Source: Helopsaltes ochotensis
Taxonomy: Eukaryota; Chordata; Aves; Passeriformes; Locustellidae
Direction of reading: 5' to 3'
Length of the DNA stretch: 64,000 nt
NCBI GenBank assembly: GCA_013400155.1
Contig: VXBM01000431.1
Coordinates: forward strand, 4,688 to 68,687
The position numbers and the translations under genes were made by a program. The notes under the pieces were generated by a model. It was given only the letters and a program-made list of their open reading frames with translations, did no database searches and had not been told where the DNA came from. Positions 11,801-24,790 of this stretch are shown in pieces; position 1 is the first letter of the stretch; each line of letters opens with the position of its first letter.

Positions 11801-13050
11801 AAACACAATCAAATATTATGTTCTTGCAAACATAATATAGAACAAAATGTGAGTAGGTCCAGAATAAAGAGATCAAAAGAAGAAGGATCTATTTCATTAA
11901 AGTTTTGGGATCTAGAGGGATAAACACAAGCCATCAAGAATAAACAAAACTAACTTGAATAAAAGCCAAAACATATTAAAGAGAAAATGAAAGTTCTATA
12001 AAACCAAAGCCTTCTGGAAACAAAATAACATTAGACATTATCATCCTTATGTACAAACAATAAATAAATAAATACCCCCTTAAAGAAAACCTACCAGATA
12101 ACTGATATTCAAAGAGGTTCAGATGTTGACCCATTAGTCAGGCAGATTTTAATTATGAAACTCTGTCAAAGAAACTTTAGGAATATTTACTTTGCATAAG
12201 ATAATCATAGGGTGACAACCTAGATATATTCTTCTTTAAAGAGCAAACAATGAGAAGTACAGAATCTCAGAGAAGGGAAATGACAAAACTTTACAGAAGG
12301 CTATAAATGTAAAACTCCATCCTCTGTTTTGAGACAAACAAAGAATAAAATTGTAAATCCCCTGCAAGAAAAAACCAGAAATGTAACTGGAAGTCATAAA
12401 AATAATGCCACATGAATATCAGGGGCTCCTCAGTTCAAAATGAGTCACATGAGAGACTTATACATCCCTGTAGGATATGGTGAGCATGACTGAAAATTTT
12501 TCCTACCTAACAGTTCCCAAAGCATAAAGTTGTGTGGTGCTCAGAAGTCCAAAGACTAACATGACCCCTCCAATGAAAAGCAGGTAGCATTAAACCAAAA
12601 AAATACATGAAAATTGTGCAAAGGAGCATAAAGGTAGATGGACTGTTGTATTTTGAACTTAAATGCCCTCATGGACGTGTAAGAAGATAACAGTAAACAC
12701 AGAAATAAATTCTCCGTGAACCTCTTCAAGAAGGGGAGCTCTCAGAATTTTGGCTGCTATACCTGATTCCTATATGTAAGTAATTAAATGACATTCTCAA
12801 AAGTCAAATGATGAACATAGTCTGGATCTGGAGAATATCCCTGTTTTTCTCCAGTTATAAGAATCTAATTCAAAGTTAGAAATGTACCTGTCATCTTGAT
12901 CAAAGTTACTATGTCTTAGTGAAAGCAGGCCTGAAATTGCCAGAGCAGTTAAAGATGAAGGTCTGGAGAGACAGAGTCACTTAAGTGATGACTTTTCAGT
13001 CCTGAATAGGTCTTGAAGAAGATCAGGATGGTAGCAGGAAATTTATAGAA
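11801..13050. other. Unique AT-rich sequence
   Basis: Long A-rich stretches, no open frame of note and no recognised repeat. A short (AAAT)n patch lies at about 12058-12073. Confidence 0.5.
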
Positions 13051-13092
13051 AATGTATAGAAATGTATAGAAATGTATACAAATGTATAGAAA
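13051..13092 (+). repeat. 10-bp tandem repeat
   Basis: Four copies of AATGTATAGA, the third with one change (..CA), at 13051, 13061, 13071 and 13081, plus a partial fifth. Confidence 0.9.
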
Positions 13093-15760
13093 ATACATTC
13101 TACAATTATTTTTAATTTAGGAATTAAAAAGCAAAAATATAAGGAAAGTGCATTGTGAACTGAGCTGAAACTGTAACACTGAAGAATTTCAAGGTTTTGT
13201 GTGTGAGAAAAAATGGAGACAAAATCAAAGAAAGACTTCAATAAAATTGAAAACTATGCCTGTGACACAAAAAAAAAAAAAGACTTTGTACCTTTATTTG
13301 ACAATTAAAAAATGCTTCTTAAAAATTACACCTCTAGGACACTTTTTTCAGGCAGAACAAAATGAAACAGTGGACAATGCACATCAAAACTATTTTTATT
13401 ATCAAGCTATACATTTAGACACTGCTTGTTAATGATAAGGGTTTGCCACAGCGATATTGCTACATTTCTTATTATAGCTTGAAAAGAGCCTAGTCTCGTT
13501 ATGGCTTACTTTAAAATCATTGAATTTCCATGTCTCAGCTCTTCTGATCTTGGAGTTCATCAGCTTTGCCTTCCCTAAGGGTAACAGTGTATAAGAACAG
13601 CAGAAAAAGCTATAGTCACATCTTTGTACCACTAAAATGGCCTTCACAAAGACTTTACCACTGTCTACACATAAGATATTGCTCACCTTAAAAACCTGAT
13701 GTACCAAAATTCTGTACCTTTTGCCATTTTCAGGATGAAAGCTGAAAAAGAGAATAAGTGGGCATTTTTTGGACAGATGATTTTCCCAGATGGTCACCAT
13801 ATAGCCATACAATTCTTGACCCTGTCCAGTGCAGGGATATGGGTGGCAGTAGACTATTGGTAGACTACTGAGGAATGTGAGACAGGAAAGGGCTTTTCAA
13901 TTAGTACAAAATGCATTAAATGCAGTTGTGTTTAAGACTAATCCCTTTTTTCACATCTGCATTCTTGGGTTGAGGACCCAGGCTGGCTTTGCTGAGATTT
14001 TTTTTCTGTTTCTCTGCCAAGCACTTTACCTACAGAAAACACCAATTTCTCAGTCTCATTAACACCAATCAGCCAATCAAAAATTCACAGGTCCAGTGAG
14101 TATCATTTGTAATGTTTTAACTTTGTGTTTGGCAGAACTGAAAATTGGCAATAATGTACATTCTTGTGACCTAGCAAATGACATTTAAAATTTTCACCTA
14201 CTGGTAAGAAAAGCCAGTCTCACTATCAAAACACCCTGCTACTATGTACACCTAGTGTGGATTTTGTCTCACCTTCTAGTTTGTCTTCCACCAGGAGAAA
14301 GCAGACAGAGGAGGCAGACTGACCAAGAGCAATAAAAAATAGATTTTCCTGAAACTGGACTTTTTTACCATCTGTTTTCCCTGCACTTTGGGAAGCAGTA
14401 GAAAACCCAGCTTTGTCTCTTTTCAACCAGTTTTCACATTCCTACCACATAAACCTCCACCTCAGATATGAGATCCTCTGAGAATCCTTTTCCCATCAAG
14501 CTCCTTTGTCTGCCTTAGTGTCCCTCAGTTTTGGTGCATCTGTGGTGTGAAATTCAACTCTGCTGCCTACCTAGCTCACAGAATACATAAAGAATATCCA
14601 GAAAAAAAAAAATCAAGTTTTCCTCTGCCCCTAAAATCTTATTTTATGTTTTAGAGACACAATCTTTTAAATGACAAATTGCAATGGCATATAGGTTTTT
14701 CTGCTCTCCGTACATCGGCTAGATCCTAATGTGGTGTCTTGTGGACATAGCTGAACTGAAAAAGACCTGTGATTTTCAAAATGAAAATTCTCCCAACAGA
14801 CACACAAGGTTTTTCTAGGAATTCCATCTGCTGCTTGAAAATCTCATTATACCAGAAACTGCCTTCCAAAGTACCATTTACAAGCTGTTATCTGTAGTTT
14901 ATAGCCAGCCCTAGAAAGAAAACACTGGCTAAACATTTTTCTTGAATATTTTGTATTCTATGGGGTTTTTTCCACTGAAATAGAAGCATTAAAAAGGTGT
15001 CAAATAGCATTTAACAAATTGAAAAGTAAAAAATTAAATAGAAGTGATTTAACATTCCTACACAATGAAACACCAATCATGTTAAAATACAATAAATTGC
15101 AATCATAGGCTGCAAAAGAAGGTAGAAAAATTTTCTTTCAAGTTCCAAACAGAAAGTTTGCATTTTAAAGCTTTCTCAGATTTCTAGAAATGAGGCAACA
15201 ATAAGATCATAGTATAGGAAAAGCCGACAAGAGTAGACTCATTGGATCACTCAGTCAGACTGGGAAATATCATAACTCTCACCACCCATTACAAATTCTC
15301 ACTGGTCATCAGGTAAATGAGAATGCATTGCACCTTACAGAATCAATAACTAAGAGAGATATTATTTCTCTATATACCACCCTACCTTTGATTTCAGACA
15401 TTAAAAAATTCCTTTCATATGCTTTAGAAAACACATATGTAGCAAAACATCCATCATCTTCTTACCTTGTTCTGAATTTGAGTCCCATTTGGCAAGTTCT
15501 ACCATTTCTTTCCAAACATTACTCCTAGTTTAATGATGCTCTGTTATTTAATTGTCCCATAGCCACTGACAGCTGTGGTAAAACAACACCTTCAAACCAT
15601 GCCTCTCATGGGTGGCAAAGCTGTAAGGGTGTTCTCTCTCTCGTATATGCTATCAAAGAACAGGTAGTGGAGAAAAAATGGCCATAGATAGGACATTACA
15701 GAGGTGTTCTTTTAAGGTGACTGAATCTAAATTTTCAATCAGGTTCTGGATATTAGGACC
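13093..15760. other. Unique AT-rich sequence
   Basis: No gene or repeat recognised. A 127-codon frame on the minus strand (13429-13812) has no domain or signal that I recognise, and such a length is expected a few times by chance in a window like this. The last five bases (15756-15760, GGACC) form the left target duplication of the next LTR. Confidence 0.5.
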
Positions 15761-16873
15761 TGTGGTGTGTTGATCCTGGCTGGATTCCAGGCATCCACCA
15801 AAGGCGATCACTCCGATCTACAGCTGTACAGGGGAGAGAAAATATGATGGAAGGTTCATAAGTTGAAATGAGGACCAGGAGAGATCACTCACTATCCATG
15901 GGCAAAACAGAATGCATCTTAGGGAAATTAATTGAATTTACTACTAACAAAATCAAGGCAGAATAATGAGAAGTGAGTCCTAAAAAACACCTTCCCCCCC
16001 ACTCCTATCTCTGTCTCCTTCCTGCAGTTGCACAGGGAGACAGGGAATGGGGGTTATGGTCAGTTCATCACAAGTGGTTCCTGCTGCTGCTCAGGAAGAA
16101 GAGTCCTTTCCCTTCTCCAGCAAGGGGTCCCTCCCATAGGAAACAGTTCTCCATGAACTTCCCCAGCATGAGTCCATCCCATGGGCAACTGTTCTCCATG
16201 AACTGCTCCAATGCAGGTCACTCTTCCAGAGGGTGCAGTCATTCAAGGACAGGCTGCTCCAGTGTGAGACCCACAGAGAGATTCAGAGATTCCTGTCAGG
16301 AAACCTGTTCCAGCATCAACTCCTCTCTCTCCCAAGGTCTGCAGGTCCCTGCCAGGAGCCTGCTCCAGCACAGGTCTCCCATTGGTTCACAGCCTCCTCT
16401 CAGGCATCCACCTGCTGCAGTCTGGTGCTCCTCCACAGGCTGCAGGTGGATCTCTGCTTCCCCATGGGCCTCCATGGGTTGCAGGGGCACAGCTGCCTCA
16501 CCATGGTTTGCACCGCAGGCTTCAGGGGAATCTCAGCTCTGGTGCCTCGAGCACCCCCTGCCCCTCTTTTGCACTGACTTTGGTGCCTACAGTGGTGCCT
16601 ACAGAGTTGTTCCTCTCACGTATTCTCACTTCCATGTTCCCTGGATGCAATTACATCTGCTAAATAACTTTTTTTCTTCCTTCTTAAATACATTATTATA
16701 GGTAAAATGTTACTGTCATTCATGATTGGCTCAATCTTAAGCAATTTTTGGTCCATCCTGGAGCCAGCTGGGATTGGCTCCATTGGACATGGGGGAACTT
16801 TCCAGCAGCTACTCACACAAGTCATCTCTGGTAGCTCCCAGCGACCAAAAACTGGCCACACAAACCCAAAACA
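15761..16873 (-). mobile_element. Solo LTR, 1113 bp, ERVL-like, 5-bp target duplication
   Basis: The element starts TGTGGTGTG (15761) and ends CCAAAACA (16873). It is flanked by GGACC at 15756-15760 and 16874-16878; a 5-bp duplication fits class III (ERVL). On the minus strand the LTR starts TGTTTTGGG and has three CCAAT boxes (plus ATTGG at 16782, 16773 and 16725). TATTTAAG (plus 16683-16690) follows, then a GC-rich body. A degenerate poly(A) site (AGTAAA) lies near plus 15940. The GC-rich body (about 16130-16420) is made of diverged ~30-45-bp repeats sharing motifs such as CTCCATGAAC, CATGGGC and GACTGCTCCAG. A 242-codon open frame on plus lies within it; it is a by-product of low stop content, not a gene. 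Confidence 0.8.
16683..16786 (-). promoter_or_regulatory. LTR core promoter: three CCAAT boxes and TATTTAAG
   Basis: On the minus strand, CCAAT occurs at plus 16782-16786, 16773-16777 and 16725-16729. It is followed by a TATA-like TATTTAAG at plus 16683-16690. Spacing and order are those of an LTR U3 promoter. Whether it is active cannot be seen. Confidence 0.55.
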
Positions 16874-16878
16874 GGACC

Positions 16879-19800
16879 CCATACACCAGTGTGAAATAGC
16901 TTTGGTGCACATACATTTCCTGTTTTATAGTCTGAAACCGCTCTGTTGGAAACTCTGTGTATGTCCTGATGGTAGGCTAGGAGGAGACAAATATCTGAAA
17001 AATTCCCCACTTAGCATCTGATTAGTCAGGCTTCATGAGGGAGAGTAACTTTCACTTCATATGTTCTGACATACTCAACAGTTTACCTAATGTACCAATA
17101 CCACACACATTAGCAAAGTACACACCAGAAAAAGCAGCCTTTCATGCATTACATGTGATCAGAAAGCTGGGACCTCATTTCCTAAATGTCCTGTTTTATT
17201 TTCTAATTGAGTACCAGAGGAACTCCTTGCTGGGTGTAGGTTCTTTGGTAATTTCACATCTCTCTGGTTCCATAGCAACAAAGGGTAGAGAAGCAGGCAT
17301 AAGTTCATCAGTATATGTCTGACTAAAATGCTTCATTAATCTGTGCACAGTTTTTGTCCCTCCTGGTAACAAATGGATTAAAGCAGGTATAGCTAACATA
17401 TTCCCCAGTCAGCCTTTCTGCTGTATATTCACAGCAGGCTTCATTTCAGATGATTTTGAGAGCATTTTTCCCCCTATAAACTTTCTTAAGTAGATTTACC
17501 AGAGCTAATTTCAAAATTAATAATTCTTCTATAATGTGTAGCTCTTGTCAGGCATCATTTCTCTAATAAACTCTCAAAGATAGTAATAGAAGCTTCCATG
17601 CTTCTCACTGCATTACACCATGAATACATTGACATTTCATCCAAGTTAGGTTTCAAAGGGTTCAAAATAGATCAAAGCCTCATTGAAAAGGCCTGATTTA
17701 TTCAGGACAGCTACATAAAATCTGTATTTAATCTCTGTTTAATCCAGTAAAATAAAAGACACATAGTATTTTATAAGATTAAAAATAGAGAATTTTAAAA
17801 TCAAAAAAGAAAGATGTTTTCAGGAGAAACCAGAGATATTTTTACACCCACCTTCAATGCTATACAATTCGTATCATTGGAGACAATCACTATTTCTTTG
17901 GCCTCTACACTTCAGATTAGAAATAAATACAAGTTCTTTTACAAGACCTTGTTGTCAATATGCACTCTTCTAGCAGTCTTTTCGACATCATCATCCTCTG
18001 GCTACAGAGGATTGACACTCTGTTAAAGCTATTTGAGCTCAAAACATCCATGGAAAGCTTTGCACAAATCCTCACTTCAGCAGGGGGTGAGAGTACATCA
18101 CATCTTCAACACAATTTGAAGTGTATGGAATAAGATTCATAATGAATTCTAGCCTGTACCATGTTCAGAGAAAAAAAGGTGACATTAAAAAGAAATTTAT
18201 GTCTCCTTGTCGTCCAACAATACATACTCTTTAAAGCTACAAGAAACTACATACAGCCCCCTGCTACTCACTAACTGAGCTCACCTTTCTCTGTTACCAC
18301 TTTTCATTAAAGGAGATGCATTTCATAGGAAAATTAATACAAATTTCTTCAAAAAGTAGAAAGGATTTTTTTGTTGTTTGCAAGCAATCTGGGGTGAAAG
18401 CACATAACTTAGTCTAGGAATTTTAAAGAGCCAGTGCTCTGAAAGAAAACATATGATGCAGGTTTAACAATAGTTAAAGTGACTATTTAACAACAGTTAA
18501 ATCCAAAAAGAAACAAGTTCAAGTCTTTAATAAAAAAAAAGTAAAAGAAAAAATCCACACCAAACAACACAAATATTTCAATGACTTTTTTTCTTTTGAA
18601 CTTTGCCAAATTTTGATTGGTTACAGCATGAAAGTCCTAAAATGATGTCTTCCACTTTAGAATTAAAAGTTGTAATTCCACAGAGGCCATACCCATCAAC
18701 CTGTCCATGTAAAATCCTCATTCGTGTGCAAAAGTGAAATTTCCTTAGTGAATCCAGTTGCATTTGTTAAAGAGATCATTTATGTTTGGGGGCCATGCAG
18801 CACTAGCACTGTTTTCATCTACCCAGGTGCCTCCTAGATGGTTTCTCCAATACTTCCTTCTATCTTTGTAACCCTTGTCTGTATGGAGCTCTCATAAAGA
18901 AGCTCCAATAAACAGCATGCTATTTGTCTTGCTGTTAACACTACATATAAGGCTGCAGTTTAACCCTTTCAGAATTATTGCCTTGGCTGGCTAACCAATT
19001 TTTACAAGAATTGTCATTTAAATTTAGGAAAAGAATGTGCTACAGTATCAATTTCTATTTAGCTTTCTGTCTCTTCCTCTGATCTCTTCCAAATGTAGCA
19101 CTAGTAATTGATAGAGAGAAGTGAGAACACTTGTTGCTTCTTAGGACTTATATCCTTTGAACAGTGGAGGGAAATAACAGTTTTTCTCTTTTATCCTTTC
19201 TTTACTTTCCTAAATTCTGGCGTATCTGAAAAAAAATTGTAAAAGCTTCTAAAATCTAAAGGAAAACATCACCTCCAACAGATTATTTGGAATCTTTTAC
19301 TGTTCTTTTAAACTCAGAAAGTAGCCCAACACACATTCTAATTTTTACTGTTGTTCATGCTTTCATTTCTATTAGATATCATGTTTTAACTTCATCTCTG
19401 TTAAAATTAATTACATATTAGTAGAGACATGGTCAAGATAGTGGAGGTTCAGACTGATAAGAGAAATCCATAGCCCTTGACTCATTTATTGTGGAAGATT
19501 CTCCTCTTCTCTGTCTCTTGACCCCACATCCTCCACCCAACTTATTCTGTTATTTTTCCCCACCTTTCCACCAGAAATAGGGTCAAAGCTCAACATCTCA
19601 GTAGAGTTTAAAAATGTAAATAAGTTAAAAACGCACTTTTTCTTGGGTCTCTCATCTTCTCTGCCTGCAGACAAACAGTCATGACTACATTTCTGAGCAG
19701 CATTAACAGAAGAAAACTATGCTCTGACTTTCTAAAAGGCAATTTTCCTCAGCTTAATGCCTCTCTATAAAATGGAATTAACTTCAACACGGAAAAGAGG

Positions 19801-20079
19801 TAGGTGGACAGGGAAAAAAAGCAAGGTACTGCACACAAATGTTGATTGCAGCTCCACTCCTTTAGGCCAAGAACACCACCTAGGAAGAACAGAAGTGAAC
19901 AGATTTGATTCACTTAATAGACTTTAAGTGCCTCAGGACACAGCATAAACTTGTATCACATTATCAGACAGGCCCCCTCATGGTGTCAATGTCTGTAAAG
20001 GCTCATGAATATGTAAATTATATATGTATCTTGGAAACATGCTTGACAAGAGAATAGCTAAAATGAACTGATTCTAGTT
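16879..20079. other. Unique sequence
   Basis: No gene, LTR or CR1 recognised. Scattered A-runs (for example about 18530-18553). All open frames are under 100 codons and carry no recognisable domain. Confidence 0.5.
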
Positions 20080-20800
20080 ATAAGCCATCAGTATGCCATT
20101 CTTTATGTTTGAACAGGCAGCCTATTGCCAGGTGACAGATCATTAAGGCTATCTACTCAGTCAGTGGAAATGAAGAAATAATTTGTTCGTAACAACCTTC
20201 AGATGACCTCCCAGGCAAAACAGACTCTTTAAAGAGCTATCCTTACTGATACATGTCATGCCTCTATGAGGGGTTCTTCTGGCTTCATAGTAATAGCAGG
20301 GCTGCTGGTGAAACAAAGCAATAAACACCTAGTGACAGGGCTGTAGCGTGAAAAGATCTCATCACCTGCCATCAACTGGCTGATGAATAATTCAGGCCTT
20401 CCCATCAGAACTAGGGATTTTAGGCAGTGCCATGTTATGTAGAGAAAGCAACCAGAAAGGAAACATTGCTGCCTTCAATCACAGCCTTGCTAAGTCCACT
20501 TATAAGGCAATATTGCTAGGCATAATAAATATACATGCATCAGATCATGCTGATCAACAAGCCTAAGTCTCAGAGATATTAGAGGCAAGATCTACTCAAC
20601 AGAAACAAGCTTCCCATGTAGAAGCTGCTGTTTGCCCTGTTTCTATAGATAGATTTACTCATATCCAGTCGTTCAGTGTAGACTGCTTTTTAATGAATTT
20701 TTCCACAGCTGTATGACATGGGCCCCTATTGCCCCTGGAAAACATATGCCTTAATGCTTCACCATTGATCCCCTACCGTAAGTTCGCTGGCCCTCCATAA
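20080..20800. other. Candidate conserved non-coding block
   Basis: This stretch lacks simple repeats, long A-runs and mobile-element sequence. It is dense in short motifs typical of distal enhancers: TGATGAATAATTCA (about 20380), GGCAATATTGC (about 20507, nearly palindromic), CAGGTGACAGATCATTA (about 20129) and CATAATAAATATACATGCAT. There is no open frame of note. The call is an impression from sequence texture only and needs an alignment to other birds. Confidence 0.25.
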
Positions 20801-22263
20801 TATTATCTTCTCAAATTAAAAAGAAAAAAAAGATTATTTTTAGAGCCTAGGCTTTACTTTTTATGTGTGTTTTCTCTTACAGAGAAGAACTTGAAAGAAA
20901 AGTTCTTACACTTTGGGTTTCATTTTGCTTCTGTTGCTGGTATTGGCGGGGGTTTTTTTTCATTATGATAATCCTGCATTTGTTGTAGAACAGTAGATGG
21001 TCAATGATTTTCAAAGAATCCCAGTAGATATTAAAGCTTTATCTGTGGAATGTACCAAAACTTCATTTTAGCCTAAACACTTATTTCAAGATAGGGTTTT
21101 AGTAAAATCAAGGTACTGAACCAGAAACTGTCTGCCCAAGTTTTTTCCCTTCAATTATTTCTATAAGGTTGGGAACAACATATATCATATTGCAAGAAAT
21201 GGAACAAGTAACAGGAACAATGTTATTCTAATTACAGTGTTCTTCAACGGAATGATATTTTCCTTTTTAAACACAAAACTTTTGCTATAAATCACTGTGT
21301 GTTTGAAATGTATTTTTAATATTCTATGACTAAGTTTATTTTCACCTTGTTTAGAGCTCATTGTAAGCTCACATTTCTGAAGAGAACAGTCCGGGAAATA
21401 TATACCCCAAAGATTTGTTTTCACTATTTTAACAACGTTGTTTTCAATCACAAATTGACTGAATTTATCCAGCTCCTTCAATTCATTAGAGGCAGATCTG
21501 TCAAAGAGGAACTGACATGGACATTGTCTTCTGCTCCCCCATCTCCCCTTTATCTTCCACTAAGGAAAAAATATAATGGAAAATTCCCCAAGCCAAAACA
21601 TCTCAAGAGGAACTCGTTGCTATCAGGAAAGTGTTAATAATAGGTTTTCCAATTCATTTTGACAGTAAGGCTGGGGCAGACACTGCACCATACAGTGCTT
21701 GAAAGCACCTAATGGGGTTCATTTGCAAAGAAACAGTCTTTATTTTTCTAGCCAAGGAAAAACAACTTTTGCTACTTGCTACAGTATTCATTTTCAAGTA
21801 AATAATTATGACTCTTCCAGGGATGAGGGTAAAAGCAAAGTTTTAATCAAACTATTTCAGTGCCTGAACACCTGGATGGCAGTTTTTATCTTGCCTCTCA
21901 CCTTTTCTTTCATTTTGATATCCCTGATTAGTTTGTGCTATGGATTTCTGTAACTAAAATGTAAACAAAGTGAGAACACAAAATATTGGCAAGAGGATGC
22001 CATGTGAAGAATAAATGAGACAGAAGGTACTGCTGAGGATACACTAAATCTAATGGAGAAACAACTTTCTCCTTCTGTAAGTTCTTCCTAATATGTCCTA
22101 CACCAGCAAGAACAAATGACATGTATATTAGATTCATTTAATTTGTGTACTTCCTGAAAATGAAACTAAAGGAAGAGCTGAATACTTGATTTTCTTCAAA
22201 CATAGAGTTAAATAGAAAAAAAAATAGACAGCAAAACAAACAAGCATACACAAAAAGAAAAAA
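20801..22263. other. Unique AT-rich sequence up to assembly gap
   Basis: No gene recognised; A-rich runs near 20818-20833 and at the gap edge. Two ~100-codon frames on opposite strands (21185-21481 and 21326-21637) overlap each other and have no domain signature. Confidence 0.5.
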
Positions 22264-22278
22264 NNNNNNNNNNNNNNN
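22264..22278. other. Assembly gap (15 N) in a poly-A tract
   Basis: Fifteen unknown bases with A-runs on both sides; probably a homopolymer that was not resolved. Confidence 0.99.
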
Positions 22279-24605
22279 AAAAAAAAAAAAAAAAACACCT
22301 GCATAAAGGTTGTCTAGACAAGACAGACAAGATAGATCTGGAAAAGTCAGATGTTCCTACCTTCTGACAAAAAGCCATCTATCATTAACAACACAAGCAC
22401 AGAGTTTTGTCTAGTCTAAGTGGAATTATATGTATGAGCTTTACTCATGCCTCTAGATATCTGTTTATGTAATTTCCTTCTTCTATGAATAAACAAACTA
22501 GTAAAATCATGGCAGAAGTGCTCCCAATTCCAGGTATCCCTCTAATAGATCTCATAAGATTTTACTCTGTACCCATTATCCAAACTAAGAGATGACAGTT
22601 CAGTGAAGAAAAAGGTATGTTTACTTCAGGAGAGAATGTCTTTATGACACCTATCTGCTCTGATGAATCCACTAATGTGAAATTTCTGACCCAACAGGCA
22701 GTGATTGCACAGTACTGAGACTCCTCTCATTATTCAGGAAATATGTGTTGTACAGTGTCAGCTCTCTCTCTGCAGACTTTCTGCCAAACAATTACTCATT
22801 TTCATCACTTAGATTTTCTCACTCCCCCCCCTCCTTTTCCTTTTTATTTTACTATGTTTTGTGAGTGTCTATATATCAAGCACACTTCAAGAAGCAAACG
22901 CACACACATTACTGGAATGAAAATTATGTTTTTCTTATTTGATTTTAAATAGAAAAGTACTTTCAAGTCCTTAAAAATTGATATTGTTGTAAGCTTTACA
23001 GAATGCAATAGAAGAAGCTAGCATCTGAATGTAAAAAATGGAAACCAATCAAGAGTATTTCCACTGTTATACATATTTGCTCCCCAAGAGAACATGAGAA
23101 AACTTTCTTGTATGACATGATTCATACATCTCACTCTCCTTGAAGCATCAGTAGTAGACAGAGGGAATAAACAAAAGCAAAATAAAGAGAGAGAGGATAT
23201 TTTTTATGAATGTGTATAATTTGGTCTCCTAATGAGGAACACTACTGGATGACAATCTAGCTATCTTGATTTATTCCAAATTAAATCCATTTCTGCGCTT
23301 TGAGTTCAAAAGTTCAGTTTATAGTAGGTGTAAAAGGGGTTCTGATGACACAAAAAGGAGTCTTAGAGAAAATAATTACATATATGAAGTTAGGTGACAC
23401 ATTTGTGCCAAGTTGTTTCTATGTGGTCTGAATTGTACCAGCACAAAAACATTCAAACATTAGTGACCTGTAGAAGAAAAGTTATTCAATAATATAAAGA
23501 TCCAATATCCCATTAATCCTCAATTTAAACATAATATCTAGCCTGCCAGGAAATGTTTGCAAAACTGAGTCATCTAGGATAAAGAGGACGAGATTTTATA
23601 TCAACTATTGATTTTTAATTCTTTAATTTCTGATGTTCAACGTGACAGGAACATTCTGTATTTTCAGAAGGTGTCCAGCAACCTACATTGAAAAACAAGA
23701 CATGGTAGTCCATTGTAATATTCAGCTGTGATGAATGGCAGAGAGTTTAGAAGGCCCCCAGGAAGTATTACTGATGTTATTCCCAGAAGTACATTGTTCC
23801 TGTAAGACAAGGAGCCTGGAGACTCAAATCTGGGTTTTTTTTTAAAGTTTGTGAAGTATCTCAGTTGTGAGGACTCCAGATTTTCTTAAAGCTCAGACCA
23901 AGACTTTCCAATATACTTCTAAAAGCTGAACCTTCACAGATTTCCTCCCTATTTATATATTCTTTCCCTTGTCTTCTACCATCCCAAGCACTATCATCCC
24001 AGATCTTTCTTTTACTCCAATAAATTAAAGGAAGACAATCATTCACACAGTTTTACTCCCGTTGCTCATGCTGAGAATCAATCCTTAACTTCTCACTGAG
24101 GACTGAACTTTCCACCATGGTATCATGATAGTCTGTTTAGTTAAGGATTCCATTGAATGGGATTTTTATTCTCTATTACTTGTATATGTTCAGCAAACTA
24201 ATGTTTGTGAGAGGAGTATTTACATGACTTGCCATCTGTACATCCTTCTTACAGTGCAGAATACAAATGCAAGACTGGACATAATCTCAGCCAATATTTG
24301 GGACACACTGAAGTATAATTCTCACAAGCCCTGCACTCAGAAGAGAGCATACCATGAAGAAATCAAAAAGATAGCTATTGATGTGCTGGTTCAGAGCCAT
24401 AACAAAGCTTTGTGTCATAGCCCATAGATGACACAGGGGATACTCCCAAATCATCCCAGAGCCAAAGCACAGGAACAGTCCTGGCAGAAACAGCAGCTCT
24501 AACATGTAGTACGTGGACATGATATGGAAAAACAGAACTACAGTTCCATTTAATAAAACATATTAACATAACTAGCAAATTGTTGCTGTACAATCTAGAC
24601 AAATT
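22279..24605. other. Unique AT-rich sequence
   Basis: No gene or recognised repeat. A C-run (22825-22833) and small A-runs occur. Confidence 0.5.
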
Positions 24606-24790
24606 TACAGAATCACAGAAGCAATTGGGTTGGAAAAGGCCTTTGAGATCGAGGCTAACTATAAACCTAACACTGCCAGCTCCACCCCCAAGTCATGTCC
24701 CTAAGAACCACATGTACATGCTTCAAACTCTCCATACTTGAGCCTCCCTTCTAAACCACTGTCGAAGGGAGCAAGTGCCCAGGCACTGAC
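24606..24790 (-). mobile_element. CR1 LINE 3' end fragment
   Basis: Plus-strand blocks AGAATCACAGAAGCAATTGG, TTGGAAAAGGCCTTTGAGATC and AACCTAACACTGCCAGCTCC are a diverged reverse complement of the CR1 3' end. The copy is heavily 5'-truncated; its left limit is clear, its right limit is approximate. Confidence 0.8.

Noticed and set aside
13429..13812. 127-codon open frame on minus
   Set aside because: No recognisable motif. A rough estimate for AT-rich DNA of this length gives several frames of that size by chance.
15973..16701. 242-codon open frame on plus
   Set aside because: It lies wholly in a 1113-bp LTR with a target duplication, antisense to the LTR promoter, and is made of diverged internal repeats. 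The overlapping frames on both strands are equally open.
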